A stretch of 64,000 nucleotides of DNA, from assembly GCA_017461765.1 (NCBI GenBank), contig JAFTXO010000033.1:1-64000 (forward strand). Direction: 5' to 3'. Source of the stretch: Clostridia bacterium (GTDB lineage Bacteria > Bacillota > Clostridia > Oscillospirales > CAG-272). The notes below the pieces were generated by a model. It did not search any database. It was not told the origin of the DNA and saw only the letters and a list, made by a program, of their open reading frames with translations. The translations under genes and the position numbers were made by a program. Of this stretch, positions 8,192-16,001 are shown piece after piece. Every line of letters starts with the position of its first letter. Position 1 is the first letter of the stretch.

Positions 8192-9112
8192 TTATATTTC
8201 CCAGCTTCCAAGCCAATTGGAGAAGAATGACCATAGGGCATCAGTCCTCGTTTGGAAGCTTTTTTGGTTGTTTAGCTTGTATTGCTTTCTTCCGTCGTTG
8301 AATTTTCCGGAATACTCGTCTGTTATAGAATAATTTCCTGCATTAAACTCTGAAAGCGCCTCGTTTGCAAGAGCCTTTGCGTCCTCTATATTTGCAATAA
8401 GATCAGTAAATGCAGTCTCGTCAACAGTTTTTACCGTTGCAATAATATCGTCAAAATATTTGTCGCCCTTATCGTACGCATAAGCAAACTGAGCTGTATA
8501 ATCCTCGCTGTGTAAGAAGTTCATAACATCGGCAGCATGAATATAATCCTTACCGCTGCTCCAGTCAACAGAATAAGTTGCCCACAGACAAAGGAAGTTT
8601 ACGTAATCATACATAGCATATATATCCGAGATAACATCGGTGGATGCGAGCGATTGCCAAAGCTTCGAGCTCTCATCCATATCAGAGGTGTCAAGTATTT
8701 CGTATGTAGCATCTGCAATTCTGAATGAATATTTATAACCGTAATAATCACTGTAATTACCTATCTGCAATGTTCCTGTTACCTTTATGGCTCTGTCGGT
8801 AAATTCAAATTCATCACCGCTTTTTGCGTAAACGGCTATCGTATTTGAGAGCTGATTGTCGGAGTTGGGAATACAGAATGGACAGCTTTGATACGGCATA
8901 TTCATAAGATACATAAACGAACCGTCAACAGGAGATAGCGTGGACATATATCCTATGATCGATACCTGAGTGTTGTTAAGCTCCGTCAAATTCGATATGT
9001 TAGCTGTCTGAGCAAAGCTCAAAAGCTGAGACGGACCCTTGTCCTTGCACGAAACGGTAGCAGGGAGGAAAAATACTAAGCATAAAATAAGTGCTGAAAT
9101 TTTCTTTATCAT
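8192..9112 (-). CDS. Lipoprotein with CxxC motif, last gene of metal-type ABC operon
   Basis: The 306-residue protein begins with a lysine-rich hydrophobic signal and a lipobox ending TVSC, so it should be lipid-anchored outside the membrane. The N-terminal half resembles an OB-fold/DUF3299-like region (TQVSIIGYMSTLSP near residue 48) with a possible metal or thiol site, YQSCPFCIP near 75. The C-terminal half is helical and of unknown type. It overlaps the upstream permease gene by four bases (ATGA), so it belongs to that operon. The role as an extracytoplasmic metal-binding partner is inferred from the operon; the family assignment is tentative. Confidence 0.7.
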   Translation of the reverse strand: MIKKISALILCLVFFLPATVSCKDKGPSQLLSFAQTANISNLTELNNTQVSIIGYMSTLSPVDGSFMYLMNMPYQSCPFCIPNSDNQLSNTIAVYAKSGDEFEFTDRAIKVTGTLQIGNYSDYYGYKYSFRIADATYEILDTSDMDESSKLWQSLASTDVISDIYAMYDYVNFLCLWATYSVDWSSGKDYIHAADVMNFLHSEDYTAQFAYAYDKGDKYFDDIIATVKTVDETAFTDLIANIEDAKALANEALSEFNAGNYSITDEYSGKFNDGRKQYKLNNQKSFQTRTDALWSFFSNWLGSWEI

Positions 9113-10320
9113 TCTTCTATACCATCCTTTTTAGACATACTGAAGGTACATATCACGGTCGGAATTATGCTAATGATAAATACTGCCGCCATGATGACCC
9201 ATTCAAAGGTATAAACAACTCCGGCATTAAGAACTATTCCCATGCTTGAAATATATTCCTTCATAGCTATAAGACAGATACGCGACACTCCAAAGGCGAG
9301 CACCGTTGAGATGAAGCCGACTATCGAATTCTGTATTATATAAAGTAAATTTATCTTCCTCATGCCAACTCCTATAAGACGCATAAGAGCAATCTCCTTT
9401 TTGGAATCGTACATATTGAGAAGAGTAATTATAGAAATAATAAATATGTTCATTAAAAGGATAATAACGCAAAGAATAAGAACTATATGTGAGCTCATAT
9501 CCACATTTTCAAGAATGTCACGCATAACTTCGCTTGTGCTTATTGCGGAAAGGCTTATTTCATCGCCGTCCTCGTTTATATAGTCAGCGTTTTGATATTT
9601 GTTTTGAATATAGGTGAATTTGCCCATGTTCGAAAGATTTACAAGAACAGCGCATATTTCACCGTGCTCATGCTCGTGCTCATCCTCCTCTGAATGTTCT
9701 TCGTCAGAGTTAGAGTGAGTGTGCCAAACAGTTTCCACAGGGGTAAATATAACATTATCGTAATTTGTATTTGTTTTGTCAAGAATTCCAACAACGGTAA
9801 GAGAAGATGAATCGCCGTGTGAATGTCCCCCCTCGCCTATGCCATGAGAGGTTACAAGCTTATCTCCTATGCTGATGCCGTATTTTTCAGCAACCTCAGC
9901 TCCAACAACAGCCTCAAATGCAACACCGTTTTCAAACATTCTGCCTTCGTCAACACTCTTATCGTTCAAAAACTCATTTGTAGTTCCGACTATTTTCGCC
10001 GAGTTATAAGAATCTCCCATGGTGAAGGGAATTGCAACGGCTACATCAGGATCGTTTTTTATGTCTTCATAGACTTCGTAAGGAATAGTTCCGACGGGCT
10101 TGTCTGTAAAGAACATTGTATTCATAGCAAGCTGAGTAGAGCTGCCGGCAGGACCTATTATCATAGTGTATTTTGCAGTAGTGGTTTTGAGACCGTCATC
10201 TACCTGCTGAGAAATATTATAAGCCAATATAGCGACCGATGCGGATATTACGACAGAAAGTACGATAAGAATAATCTTAACCTTTTTGATCATCATATTT
10301 TTAAGGGCAAATTTAAACAT
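9109..10320 (-). CDS. FtsX/MacB-like ABC permease with histidine-rich extracellular domain
   Basis: The 403-residue protein has the FtsX-type layout: one N-terminal membrane helix (about residues 12-30), a large extracellular domain, then three C-terminal helices (about 283-310, 330-352, 370-395). The extracellular part carries two His-rich stretches: GHGIGEGGHSHG near residue 163 and WHTHSNSDEEHSEEDEHEH near 200, with an acidic/His run typical of zinc-binding loops. It starts eight bases inside the end of the ATPase gene with a good SD (GGGAGG). FtsX-type permeases usually act on lipids, peptides or macrolides. The His-rich loop and the Fur-family operator point instead to metal-linked transport. 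Confidence 0.85.
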   Translation of the reverse strand: MFKFALKNMMIKKVKIILIVLSVVISASVAILAYNISQQVDDGLKTTTAKYTMIIGPAGSSTQLAMNTMFFTDKPVGTIPYEVYEDIKNDPDVAVAIPFTMGDSYNSAKIVGTTNEFLNDKSVDEGRMFENGVAFEAVVGAEVAEKYGISIGDKLVTSHGIGEGGHSHGDSSSLTVVGILDKTNTNYDNVIFTPVETVWHTHSNSDEEHSEEDEHEHEHGEICAVLVNLSNMGKFTYIQNKYQNADYINEDGDEISLSAISTSEVMRDILENVDMSSHIVLILCVIILLMNIFIISIITLLNMYDSKKEIALMRLIGVGMRKINLLYIIQNSIVGFISTVLAFGVSRICLIAMKEYISSMGIVLNAGVVYTFEWVIMAAVFIISIIPTVICTFSMSKKDGIEE

Positions 10321-10954
10321 CTCTTCGACCTCCCGTAACCTCGTTCATATCGATAGTGTAATCGAAATATTTTGCGAGTCTTTCATCGTGAGTTACCGCA
10401 ATAAGAGTTTTTCCTCTCGATATTTCTGTAAGCTCCTTTATTACAGCTTCACCTATTGCAAAATTAAGATTGCCGGTAGGCTCGTCAGCGAGAATGATCT
10501 CGGGCTTTTTAACTATAGCTCTTGCAATGGCAACCCTTTGCTTTTCACCGCCGGAAAGGTGCTTTATTTTTTTATTTTTCTTTGAGAGAATACCAAGCTT
10601 TTCAAGAATTTCATCCATAGCCGAGGTATCTACATTTTCAAGCTTTAAAATGTTTATATTATCAGCAACTGTCATTTCGGGAATGAGCTTGAAATCCTGA
10701 AATATGTATCCGATCTTCTTTATTCTGAAAAGATCCTTTTCTTTTTGAGATTTTTTTGTGATATCCTCACCGTTTATCTCAATGCTTCCGCTCTCTGGTG
10801 AGAGTATTCCCGCTATCATATTAAGAAGCGTCGATTTCCCACAGCCCGAAGCTCCGAGAAGCATATACGTCTTACCGTCCTCAAATGTAATATCATTATA
10901 GTCAATGGCGGTTTCATTTTTGAAATGCTTTGATACATTTTTTACATTAATCAT
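10313..10954 (-). CDS. ABC transporter ATP-binding protein (LolD/MacB type)
   Basis: The 213-residue ATPase is complete: Walker A GASGCGKST (about residues 33-41), Q-loop FQDFKLIP, signature LSGGEKQRVAIARA (about 134-147), Walker B IILADEPTGN, and switch His in VTHDE. The short single-domain form is the type that pairs with FtsX-like permeases, and the permease gene overlaps its 3' end. It is the second gene of the Fur-box operon and lies 13 bases after the upstream permease gene. Confidence 0.95.
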   Translation of the reverse strand: MINVKNVSKHFKNETAIDYNDITFEDGKTYMLLGASGCGKSTLLNMIAGILSPESGSIEINGEDITKKSQKEKDLFRIKKIGYIFQDFKLIPEMTVADNINILKLENVDTSAMDEILEKLGILSKKNKKIKHLSGGEKQRVAIARAIVKKPEIILADEPTGNLNFAIGEAVIKELTEISRGKTLIAVTHDERLAKYFDYTIDMNEVTGGRRDV

Positions 10955-10967
10955 ATATAAACCTCCT

Positions 10968-11849
10968 TCATATTCCCGCTAACATAAGGAAAAATCCAAA
11001 CAGAGCAGAGATAAGATAAAGTATCACGGTAATACGGATATTTTCCTTCAAGCATTTATTTGTTTTAAACAGCACCGCAAGACCTACGCCTGCACCTGAG
11101 CAAAGCCCTGCGATTGCAGAACCGAATGATAGAGAGCCCGCAACGTAAAGCTCAGTTATTGCAACCGATATAGCACAGTTTGGAATGAGCCCTAATAATG
11201 CCGTAATAAACGGCTGAGAATAGCTTCCGCTAAGCAGGATATTGTTAAGAGTTTCGCTCGGTACAAAGATCAAAACAGCCTCAAGTATTAAATTAACGAT
11301 CAAAATAAACAGTGCAATTTTAGCTGTATGCTTGATAGCAGGCTTGAAAATCCCGCTTTCCTCCTCGCATCCGCAATCCTCACACATTTCAATCGGCGTT
11401 TTTTTGATTTTTATAAGCTTGTAGCTGAAATCTATAGCAACACCGGCAAAAATGGCTATAATAAGCTTACAGAGGATGAATTTCCAAATTGATGAATGCA
11501 TATCGGGGGAGCTGAGTAAGATCGGAATAGCCTCATCTGAGGTTGCTAAAAATACGGCAAGAAGCGTTCCTTCGGTTATCATTCCCGCAGTATATAAATT
11601 AGAAGCGGTAGCCGAAAATCCACATTGAGGTATACAACCGAGAGGAGCGCCGATAAAAGGACCTAAACGGCTGTATTTTTTCAAAGAGCTTTCCATTTTC
11701 GACGAAGCCTTGTGCTCGATGAATTCCATAAGCAAGTATGCTATAAAAAGAAACGGAATAGCTATCAGCGTATCCTTGAGTGCATGAAAAAGAGCGTGAA
11801 GTATATCATGCCACGGATTTTCAATGTGTATAAAAAGAAGATCGTTCAT
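10968..11849 (-). CDS. Putative heavy-metal/manganese permease (ArsP_2-like), first gene of operon
   Basis: A 293-residue membrane protein with about eight hydrophobic segments. Two repeated blocks (FIGAPLGCIPQCGFSATASN near residue 65 and ALLGLIPNCAISVAITELY near 220) indicate an internal duplication, as in the ArsP/DUF318-like permease group. The central cytosolic loop carries MCEDCGCEEESG, a likely metal site. This matches my recollection of the family annotated as putative 10-TM heavy-metal or manganese transporters. The start at 11849 has GAAAGGA. A frame to 11912 would run through the operator. Direction of transport is unknown. Confidence 0.78.
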   Translation of the reverse strand: MNDLLFIHIENPWHDILHALFHALKDTLIAIPFLFIAYLLMEFIEHKASSKMESSLKKYSRLGPFIGAPLGCIPQCGFSATASNLYTAGMITEGTLLAVFLATSDEAIPILLSSPDMHSSIWKFILCKLIIAIFAGVAIDFSYKLIKIKKTPIEMCEDCGCEEESGIFKPAIKHTAKIALFILIVNLILEAVLIFVPSETLNNILLSGSYSQPFITALLGLIPNCAISVAITELYVAGSLSFGSAIAGLCSGAGVGLAVLFKTNKCLKENIRITVILYLISALFGFFLMLAGI

Positions 11850-11895
11850 CGGTATTCCTTTCAAATGTATAATCATTCTCAAATTCAATATCAAA

Positions 11896-11912
11896 TTGAG
11901 AATTATTCTCAA
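11896..11912. promoter_or_regulatory. Fur-family operator
   Basis: A perfect 7-1-7 palindrome, TGAGAAT-T-ATTCTCA (11897-11911), the geometry bound by Fur, Zur, PerR and Mur regulators. It sits just downstream of the -10 box, so binding would block transcription of the metal operon. A further half-site ATTCTCA lies at 11875-11881. Which metal regulator binds cannot be told from the site alone. Confidence 0.82.
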
Positions 11913-11923
11913 ATTACAAGGTA

Positions 11924-11952
11924 ATTATATATCAACAACGACCTTTTGTCAA
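11924..11952 (-). promoter_or_regulatory. Promoter of the metal-handling operon
   Basis: On the minus strand TTGACA (11952-11947), 17 bases, TATAAT (11929-11924): a consensus promoter held by the adjacent Fur-family palindrome. Confidence 0.9.
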
Positions 11953-11989
11953 TACCTTTAATAAAAAAATCGAAATTTTACAAAAAGTA

Positions 11990-12018
11990 TTGAAAAATCG
12001 GAATAAATGTGCTAATAT
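11990..12018 (+). promoter_or_regulatory. Promoter of the folate riboswitch transcript
   Basis: TTGAAA (11990-11995), 17 bases, TAATAT (12013-12018). It is divergent from the metal operon promoter. Confidence 0.75.
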
Positions 12019-12039
12019 ATGCTGTATAAAGGATTTTAC

Positions 12040-12137
12040 AGAGTAAATGTATGTGCGTTAAGTGTCATAAGGACGGGGAGTTGCCTTTTGAACGAAGACT
12101 TAGGTTGCGGTACATACGTTGCATCCCGCTGGACTCA
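12040..12137 (+). ncRNA. Tetrahydrofolate (THF) riboswitch
   Basis: Conserved blocks are present in order: GCGTTAAGTGT at 12055-12065, a GGGGAGTTG element near 12076, AACGAAG near 12091, GCGGT near 12107, and TTGCATCCCGCT near 12120-12130. GTATGT and ACATAC can form an inner stem and GAGT/ACTC the closing helix. The family binds reduced folates and is known upstream of folate transport and synthesis genes in Clostridia. The downstream ORF encodes a FolT-like transporter domain fused to a FolC-like synthetase, which fits. Recognition is by consensus by eye. Confidence 0.88.
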
Positions 12138-12182
12138 TCTCCAAAATGGTTGCTGAAAATCTGTATATCATTTTAGGAGGTG
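12136..12182 (+). promoter_or_regulatory. Predicted SD-sequestering hairpin of the THF riboswitch
   Basis: CATCTCCAAAAT (12136-12147) can pair with ATTTTAGGAGGTG (12170-12182), hiding the SD AGGAGG of the folT-folC gene. No T-tract terminator is seen, so control is probably at translation start. Confidence 0.65.
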
Positions 12183-12189
12183 TTTTTTT

Positions 12190-14091
12190 ATGAGAAAAAA
12201 TTCAAAAAGCTCTTTCAAGGACAGCTTTTCTGTCTTTGGAAATTTAAAGGTTCTGATCTGCACTGCGCTCATGGCAGCATTGAGCATAATTTGCGGAAAA
12301 TTTTTAGCTATTCCGGGCGGGAATATTTTAAGATTCAGCTTCGAGAACACACCGATACTTTTTTCATCGATGGCATTTGGACCTATCGTTGGTGCTGTGT
12401 GCGGTGTGTGCGCGGATCTTATAGGATGTCTTATAGTCGGATATGAGATAAATCCAATAGTCACGCTTGGCGCTGCCGCAATAGGACTTTTTGGCGGAGT
12501 AGTGTACAAGCTCACCGAAAAGCTTCCGGGATTTGTGAGAATAATTCTTTCGATCATTATAGCTCATCTTATAGGCTCTGTTGTTATAAAGACGTTCGGA
12601 CTTGCAAAGTTTTATAGCATTAATTTTGGTATTCTCATGCTTTGGCGACTTTTGAATTATGTGATAATAGCTGCGCTTGAGATAATCATACTTTGCTATT
12701 TGTTCAAAAATAAAACGATCGTAGATCAAATAAGAGCAATAACATCAGGAAAGAGCAGTGTGACTGTCAATACTGTTAAAGATCTAAGAAACGAAAATAC
12801 AAAAGAAATGACCTATAATGAAGCGCTTGATTATATTCATAAAATAAATTGGTGCTTTTGTAAGCCCGGACTTGAAAGAATAACAGAGCTTTGCAAAAAG
12901 CTCGGAGATCCTCAGGATAAACTGAAATTCATTCATGTAGCCGGAACTAACGGCAAAGGCTCGTTTTGCGCCATGATATCATCTGTTCTCAAGGCTAACG
13001 GATATAAGGTCGGAACATATACATCACCTTATGTCAAGGTCTTTAATGAGAGAATGGCTATAAACGGACAAATGATAAGTAATGAAGAGCTTGCGAAAAT
13101 AACTGAATATGTAAAGCCGTTTGCAGATGAGATGTCGGATAAGCCAACAGAGTTTGAGCTCATCACTGCAATCGCTTTTGAATATTTTGCAAGGAACAAT
13201 TGCGAATACGTGGTGCTTGAATGTGGACTCGGCGGACGCCTTGATTCAACGAATGTAATAAAAACTCCTATCCTCAGCGTTATAACCGGCATATCCCTTG
13301 ATCATATCTCTATACTTGGAGATACTATTGAAAAAATAGCTTTTGAAAAGGCGGGAATTATAAAAAAGGGAGTGCCGTGCCTTTGGTGCGGTGAGAATGA
13401 AAAAGCCGAGGATGTAATAAAAAAAGTAGCAAACGAGCTTGAAGCGCCTTTTTATAACGTACCTCACCGCGACACCAAGATCACCTATATGCAAATCGAC
13501 GGAACAAAGTTCAATTTTGGCGAATACAAAGATGTTAAAATAAATCTTTTGGGCGAATATCAGCCGTTCAATGCTACAAATGTACTTTGTGCGATTGATA
13601 TTTTGAAGGAAAACGGAATAAAAATAAATGAAGAGAGTGTTTTAAGCGGTCTTTTGAATGTTGTTTGGCATGCAAGATTTGAAATTCTTTCTGATGATCC
13701 GCTTGTTATAGCTGACGGCGGGCATAATATAGAAGGAGTTACAAGCGCTGTAAACAGTATCAAGAGATATTTTCCGAACGAAAAGCTAAATATCGTAAGC
13801 GGAGTTATGGCAGATAAGGATTATGATCATATATCTGATATAATAGGAAGCATTGCTTCACACGTATTTTGTGTTACTCCGAATAATTCCCGCGCGCTAT
13901 TGGCAGAGGAATATTCAAAAGTATATAATAAAAAAGGAATACCCTCATCCGCTTACGCAAAAGTAGATGATGCTCTTAGGGCGGCTATTCAAAATGCAAA
14001 AGAAAACGAAAAAAAGATCATCTGCATCGGATCACTTTATATGTATTCTGAAATATGTAATTTCTTTGAAAATAATGTGAAAAAATCCTAA
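12190..14091 (+). CDS. Fusion protein: ECF folate transporter S component (FolT-like) + folylpolyglutamate synthase (FolC-like)
   Basis: One 633-residue frame holds two proteins. Residues about 20-185 form six hydrophobic segments of an ECF S component (start LKVLICTALMAALSIICGKF, block GFGPIVGAV-like MAFGPIVGAVCG), matching FolT. Residues about 207-633 are a Mur-ligase-fold FolC: P-loop HVAGTNGKGSFC near 250-261, GGRLDSTN near 350, DHISILG near 373, and DGGHN near 512. No stop or SD separates them; the internal Met207 has no SD before it. FolC adds glutamates to folates, which traps them in the cell, so the fusion would couple uptake to retention. The ECF energising subunits are not in the window. 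Expression is under the THF riboswitch. Confidence 0.9.
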   Translation: MRKNSKSSFKDSFSVFGNLKVLICTALMAALSIICGKFLAIPGGNILRFSFENTPILFSSMAFGPIVGAVCGVCADLIGCLIVGYEINPIVTLGAAAIGLFGGVVYKLTEKLPGFVRIILSIIIAHLIGSVVIKTFGLAKFYSINFGILMLWRLLNYVIIAALEIIILCYLFKNKTIVDQIRAITSGKSSVTVNTVKDLRNENTKEMTYNEALDYIHKINWCFCKPGLERITELCKKLGDPQDKLKFIHVAGTNGKGSFCAMISSVLKANGYKVGTYTSPYVKVFNERMAINGQMISNEELAKITEYVKPFADEMSDKPTEFELITAIAFEYFARNNCEYVVLECGLGGRLDSTNVIKTPILSVITGISLDHISILGDTIEKIAFEKAGIIKKGVPCLWCGENEKAEDVIKKVANELEAPFYNVPHRDTKITYMQIDGTKFNFGEYKDVKINLLGEYQPFNATNVLCAIDILKENGIKINEESVLSGLLNVVWHARFEILSDDPLVIADGGHNIEGVTSAVNSIKRYFPNEKLNIVSGVMADKDYDHISDIIGSIASHVFCVTPNNSRALLAEEYSKVYNKKGIPSSAYAKVDDALRAAIQNAKENEKKIICIGSLYMYSEICNFFENNVKKS

Positions 14092-14116
14092 AAAATAATA
14101 TAAAAGCAATTTAAGG

Positions 14117-14145
14117 TTGACAAAATAGTTCAAATTTGGTACAAT
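14117..14145 (+). promoter_or_regulatory. Promoter of the polysaccharide cluster
   Basis: TTGACA (14117-14122), 17 bases, TACAAT (14140-14145), 74 bases before the first gene. Confidence 0.85.
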
Positions 14146-14218
14146 ATTTATATACGACAAATTTCGTACTTGGAAAAAATCGTCATTTAATACAAAAAAT
14201 GTGAAGAGAGAACTTTAA

Positions 14219-15139
14219 ATGAATACATCAAAATCACCTAAGTTTCAAAGATTAAAGATATTTTTCTCAAACATAAAAAGAGAATTTATCAAAAACAAAA
14301 ACATCGTGGGTCAGCTTGTTAAGCGTAATGTAAAGGTGCAATACCGTAATTCCGCTATCGGAATTTTGTGGACTGTGCTTAATCCGCTTCTAAATATGCT
14401 CGTTATGTATCTCGTTTTTGGTACGATATTTGGATATAGCAGTGATAAGACGTATGTTTTGTATCTGCTTTGCGGCAATATAATCTTCAATACAATGAGA
14501 GGTGCAACGACACAGTCAATGACCTCGCTTGTAAATAACCGAGGACTTCTTACAAAAAATAAGATTGCATTTCAAGTCTTTCCTCTTTCGTGCAATATAA
14601 GCGCAATAGTAAATCTCGCATTCTCGTATATAGCTCTTTTGATAGTTATGATGGTAGTTGATACATCTTGTCCGTTTATGCACGTATTCAGCTTGAATAT
14701 GTTTAAAGCAATTCTTATGATACCGGCATTTTTCCTGTTTATATACGGAGTTTCGCTGGTGCTTGCGGCAGCATATGTATATTTCAGAGATATTCTTCAT
14801 TATTATAATATTTTTTTAACGCTTTGGATGTATATGACTCCTATATTCTATAAAACGAACACCATTTCAGGAAATTTTGGAAAGTTCTTTGTGATGATTT
14901 TAAAATGCAATCCAATGGTACACTTTGTGGAATATTTCAGAGCAGTAACCTACAGAATGATAGCCGAGACATCTATAACAGATACAAGCGCCGAAGCGGT
15001 AAAGCAGGTAGCGGCAATAAAGGACAGCGTGATAATTGATACAAACTTGCTTACATTATACGGATGGGGAATAGCATTTTTTGTTGCCGGATTACTCATA
15101 TTCTCAGCATCGAAGCGTAACTTTATGTATAAGATATAA
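14219..15139 (+). CDS. ABC-2 type polysaccharide/teichoic acid export permease
   Basis: The 306-residue membrane protein has the TagG/RfbA/Wzm layout: a soluble N-terminus, the block KRNVKVQYRNSAIGILWTVL near residue 38 that marks this permease family, then about six membrane helices. It would move undecaprenyl-linked glycan across the membrane with the ATPase encoded 17 bases downstream. First gene of a cluster that also encodes a sugar-phosphate transferase and a glycosyltransferase. Substrate not predictable. Confidence 0.93.
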   Translation: MNTSKSPKFQRLKIFFSNIKREFIKNKNIVGQLVKRNVKVQYRNSAIGILWTVLNPLLNMLVMYLVFGTIFGYSSDKTYVLYLLCGNIIFNTMRGATTQSMTSLVNNRGLLTKNKIAFQVFPLSCNISAIVNLAFSYIALLIVMMVVDTSCPFMHVFSLNMFKAILMIPAFFLFIYGVSLVLAAAYVYFRDILHYYNIFLTLWMYMTPIFYKTNTISGNFGKFFVMILKCNPMVHFVEYFRAVTYRMIAETSITDTSAEAVKQVAAIKDSVIIDTNLLTLYGWGIAFFVAGLLIFSASKRNFMYKI

Positions 15140-15156
15140 GCACTAAAGAGGTTCAT

Positions 15157-15963
15157 ATGAAGAAAAATAAAAAGGAAGAGGCTGTAATGAGTCATGCTCC
15201 CGTTGAAACACAAGAGGAATTGCCGATAATAGAATTTTCTGATGTAGAAATGGAATTTTATATGGGCACAGAAAAGATCGACGGTCTTAAGGAATTTTTT
15301 ATAAAATTCATAAAGGGTAAAATAGACAGAACAAAAAAGAAGGTTCTTGACGGTATATCTTTTAACGTAAAAAAGGGAGAATCCGTTGCTATAATCGGAC
15401 ATAACGGAGCAGGAAAAAGTACCACTCTTAAAATAATAACCGGAATTTTAAAGCCCACGAAGGGAAGCGTTAAGGTGCGCGGAAATGTTGCACCGCTTCT
15501 TAATCTCGGTGCAGGCTTTGATTTTGAAGCTACGGCAAAGGAAAATATCTACTTAAACGGTGCTATTTTGGGACATTCTAAAAAAGAGCTTGAAAAGAAA
15601 TATAACGATATAGTAGAATTTTCAGAGCTTCATGATTATATGAACGTTCCTCTTAAAAACTTTTCATCCGGTATGGTTGCGAGACTTGGCTTTGCAATTG
15701 CTATAGACGTCGATCCCGATATCCTTCTTATAGATGAGGTATTGGCGGTGGGAGATGAAAACTTCCGCCAAAAATGTGCAAAAAAAATAAGTGAGCTTAA
15801 AGAAAAAGGAGCTACATTTATTGTAGTATCACATTCAATGGGACAAATAAAGCAGCTTTGCCAAAGAGCTATTTGGATAGAAAATTCAAAGCTCGTTGCG
15901 GACGGACCTGTTGACGAGATCTGTGCGAAATACGAAGAATATTGCAGAAACAATAAGCACTAA
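15157..15963 (+). CDS. Polysaccharide ABC transporter ATP-binding protein (TagH/Wzt type)
   Basis: The 268-residue ATPase has a long N-terminal strand region, Walker A GHNGAGKST near residue 80, the family's atypical signature FSSGMVARLGFA near 170, Walker B ILLIDEVLAVGD near 190, and switch His in VVSHSMGQ. The SSGM signature and AVGDE block are typical of O-antigen/teichoic acid exporters. It ends right after the NBD, so the C-terminal glycan-binding domain of many Wzt proteins is absent. AGAGG precedes the start; an in-frame ATG at 15187 also has an SD and cannot be excluded. Confidence 0.94.
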   Translation: MKKNKKEEAVMSHAPVETQEELPIIEFSDVEMEFYMGTEKIDGLKEFFIKFIKGKIDRTKKKVLDGISFNVKKGESVAIIGHNGAGKSTTLKIITGILKPTKGSVKVRGNVAPLLNLGAGFDFEATAKENIYLNGAILGHSKKELEKKYNDIVEFSELHDYMNVPLKNFSSGMVARLGFAIAIDVDPDILLIDEVLAVGDENFRQKCAKKISELKEKGATFIVVSHSMGQIKQLCQRAIWIENSKLVADGPVDEICAKYEEYCRNNKH

Positions 15964-15981
15964 CGTCAGTTGGTGCTTTTT
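15957..15981 (+). terminator. Intra-operon hairpin (possible attenuator) after the ATPase gene
   Basis: GCACTAAC and GTTGGTGC form an 8 bp stem (one G-T pair) with a GTCA loop, followed by TTTTTG. It overlaps the ATPase stop codon. It may partially terminate transcription before the glycosyl transferase genes. Confidence 0.65.
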
Positions 15982-16001
15982 GCAAAAAGGGAGGTAGTAT
16001 T

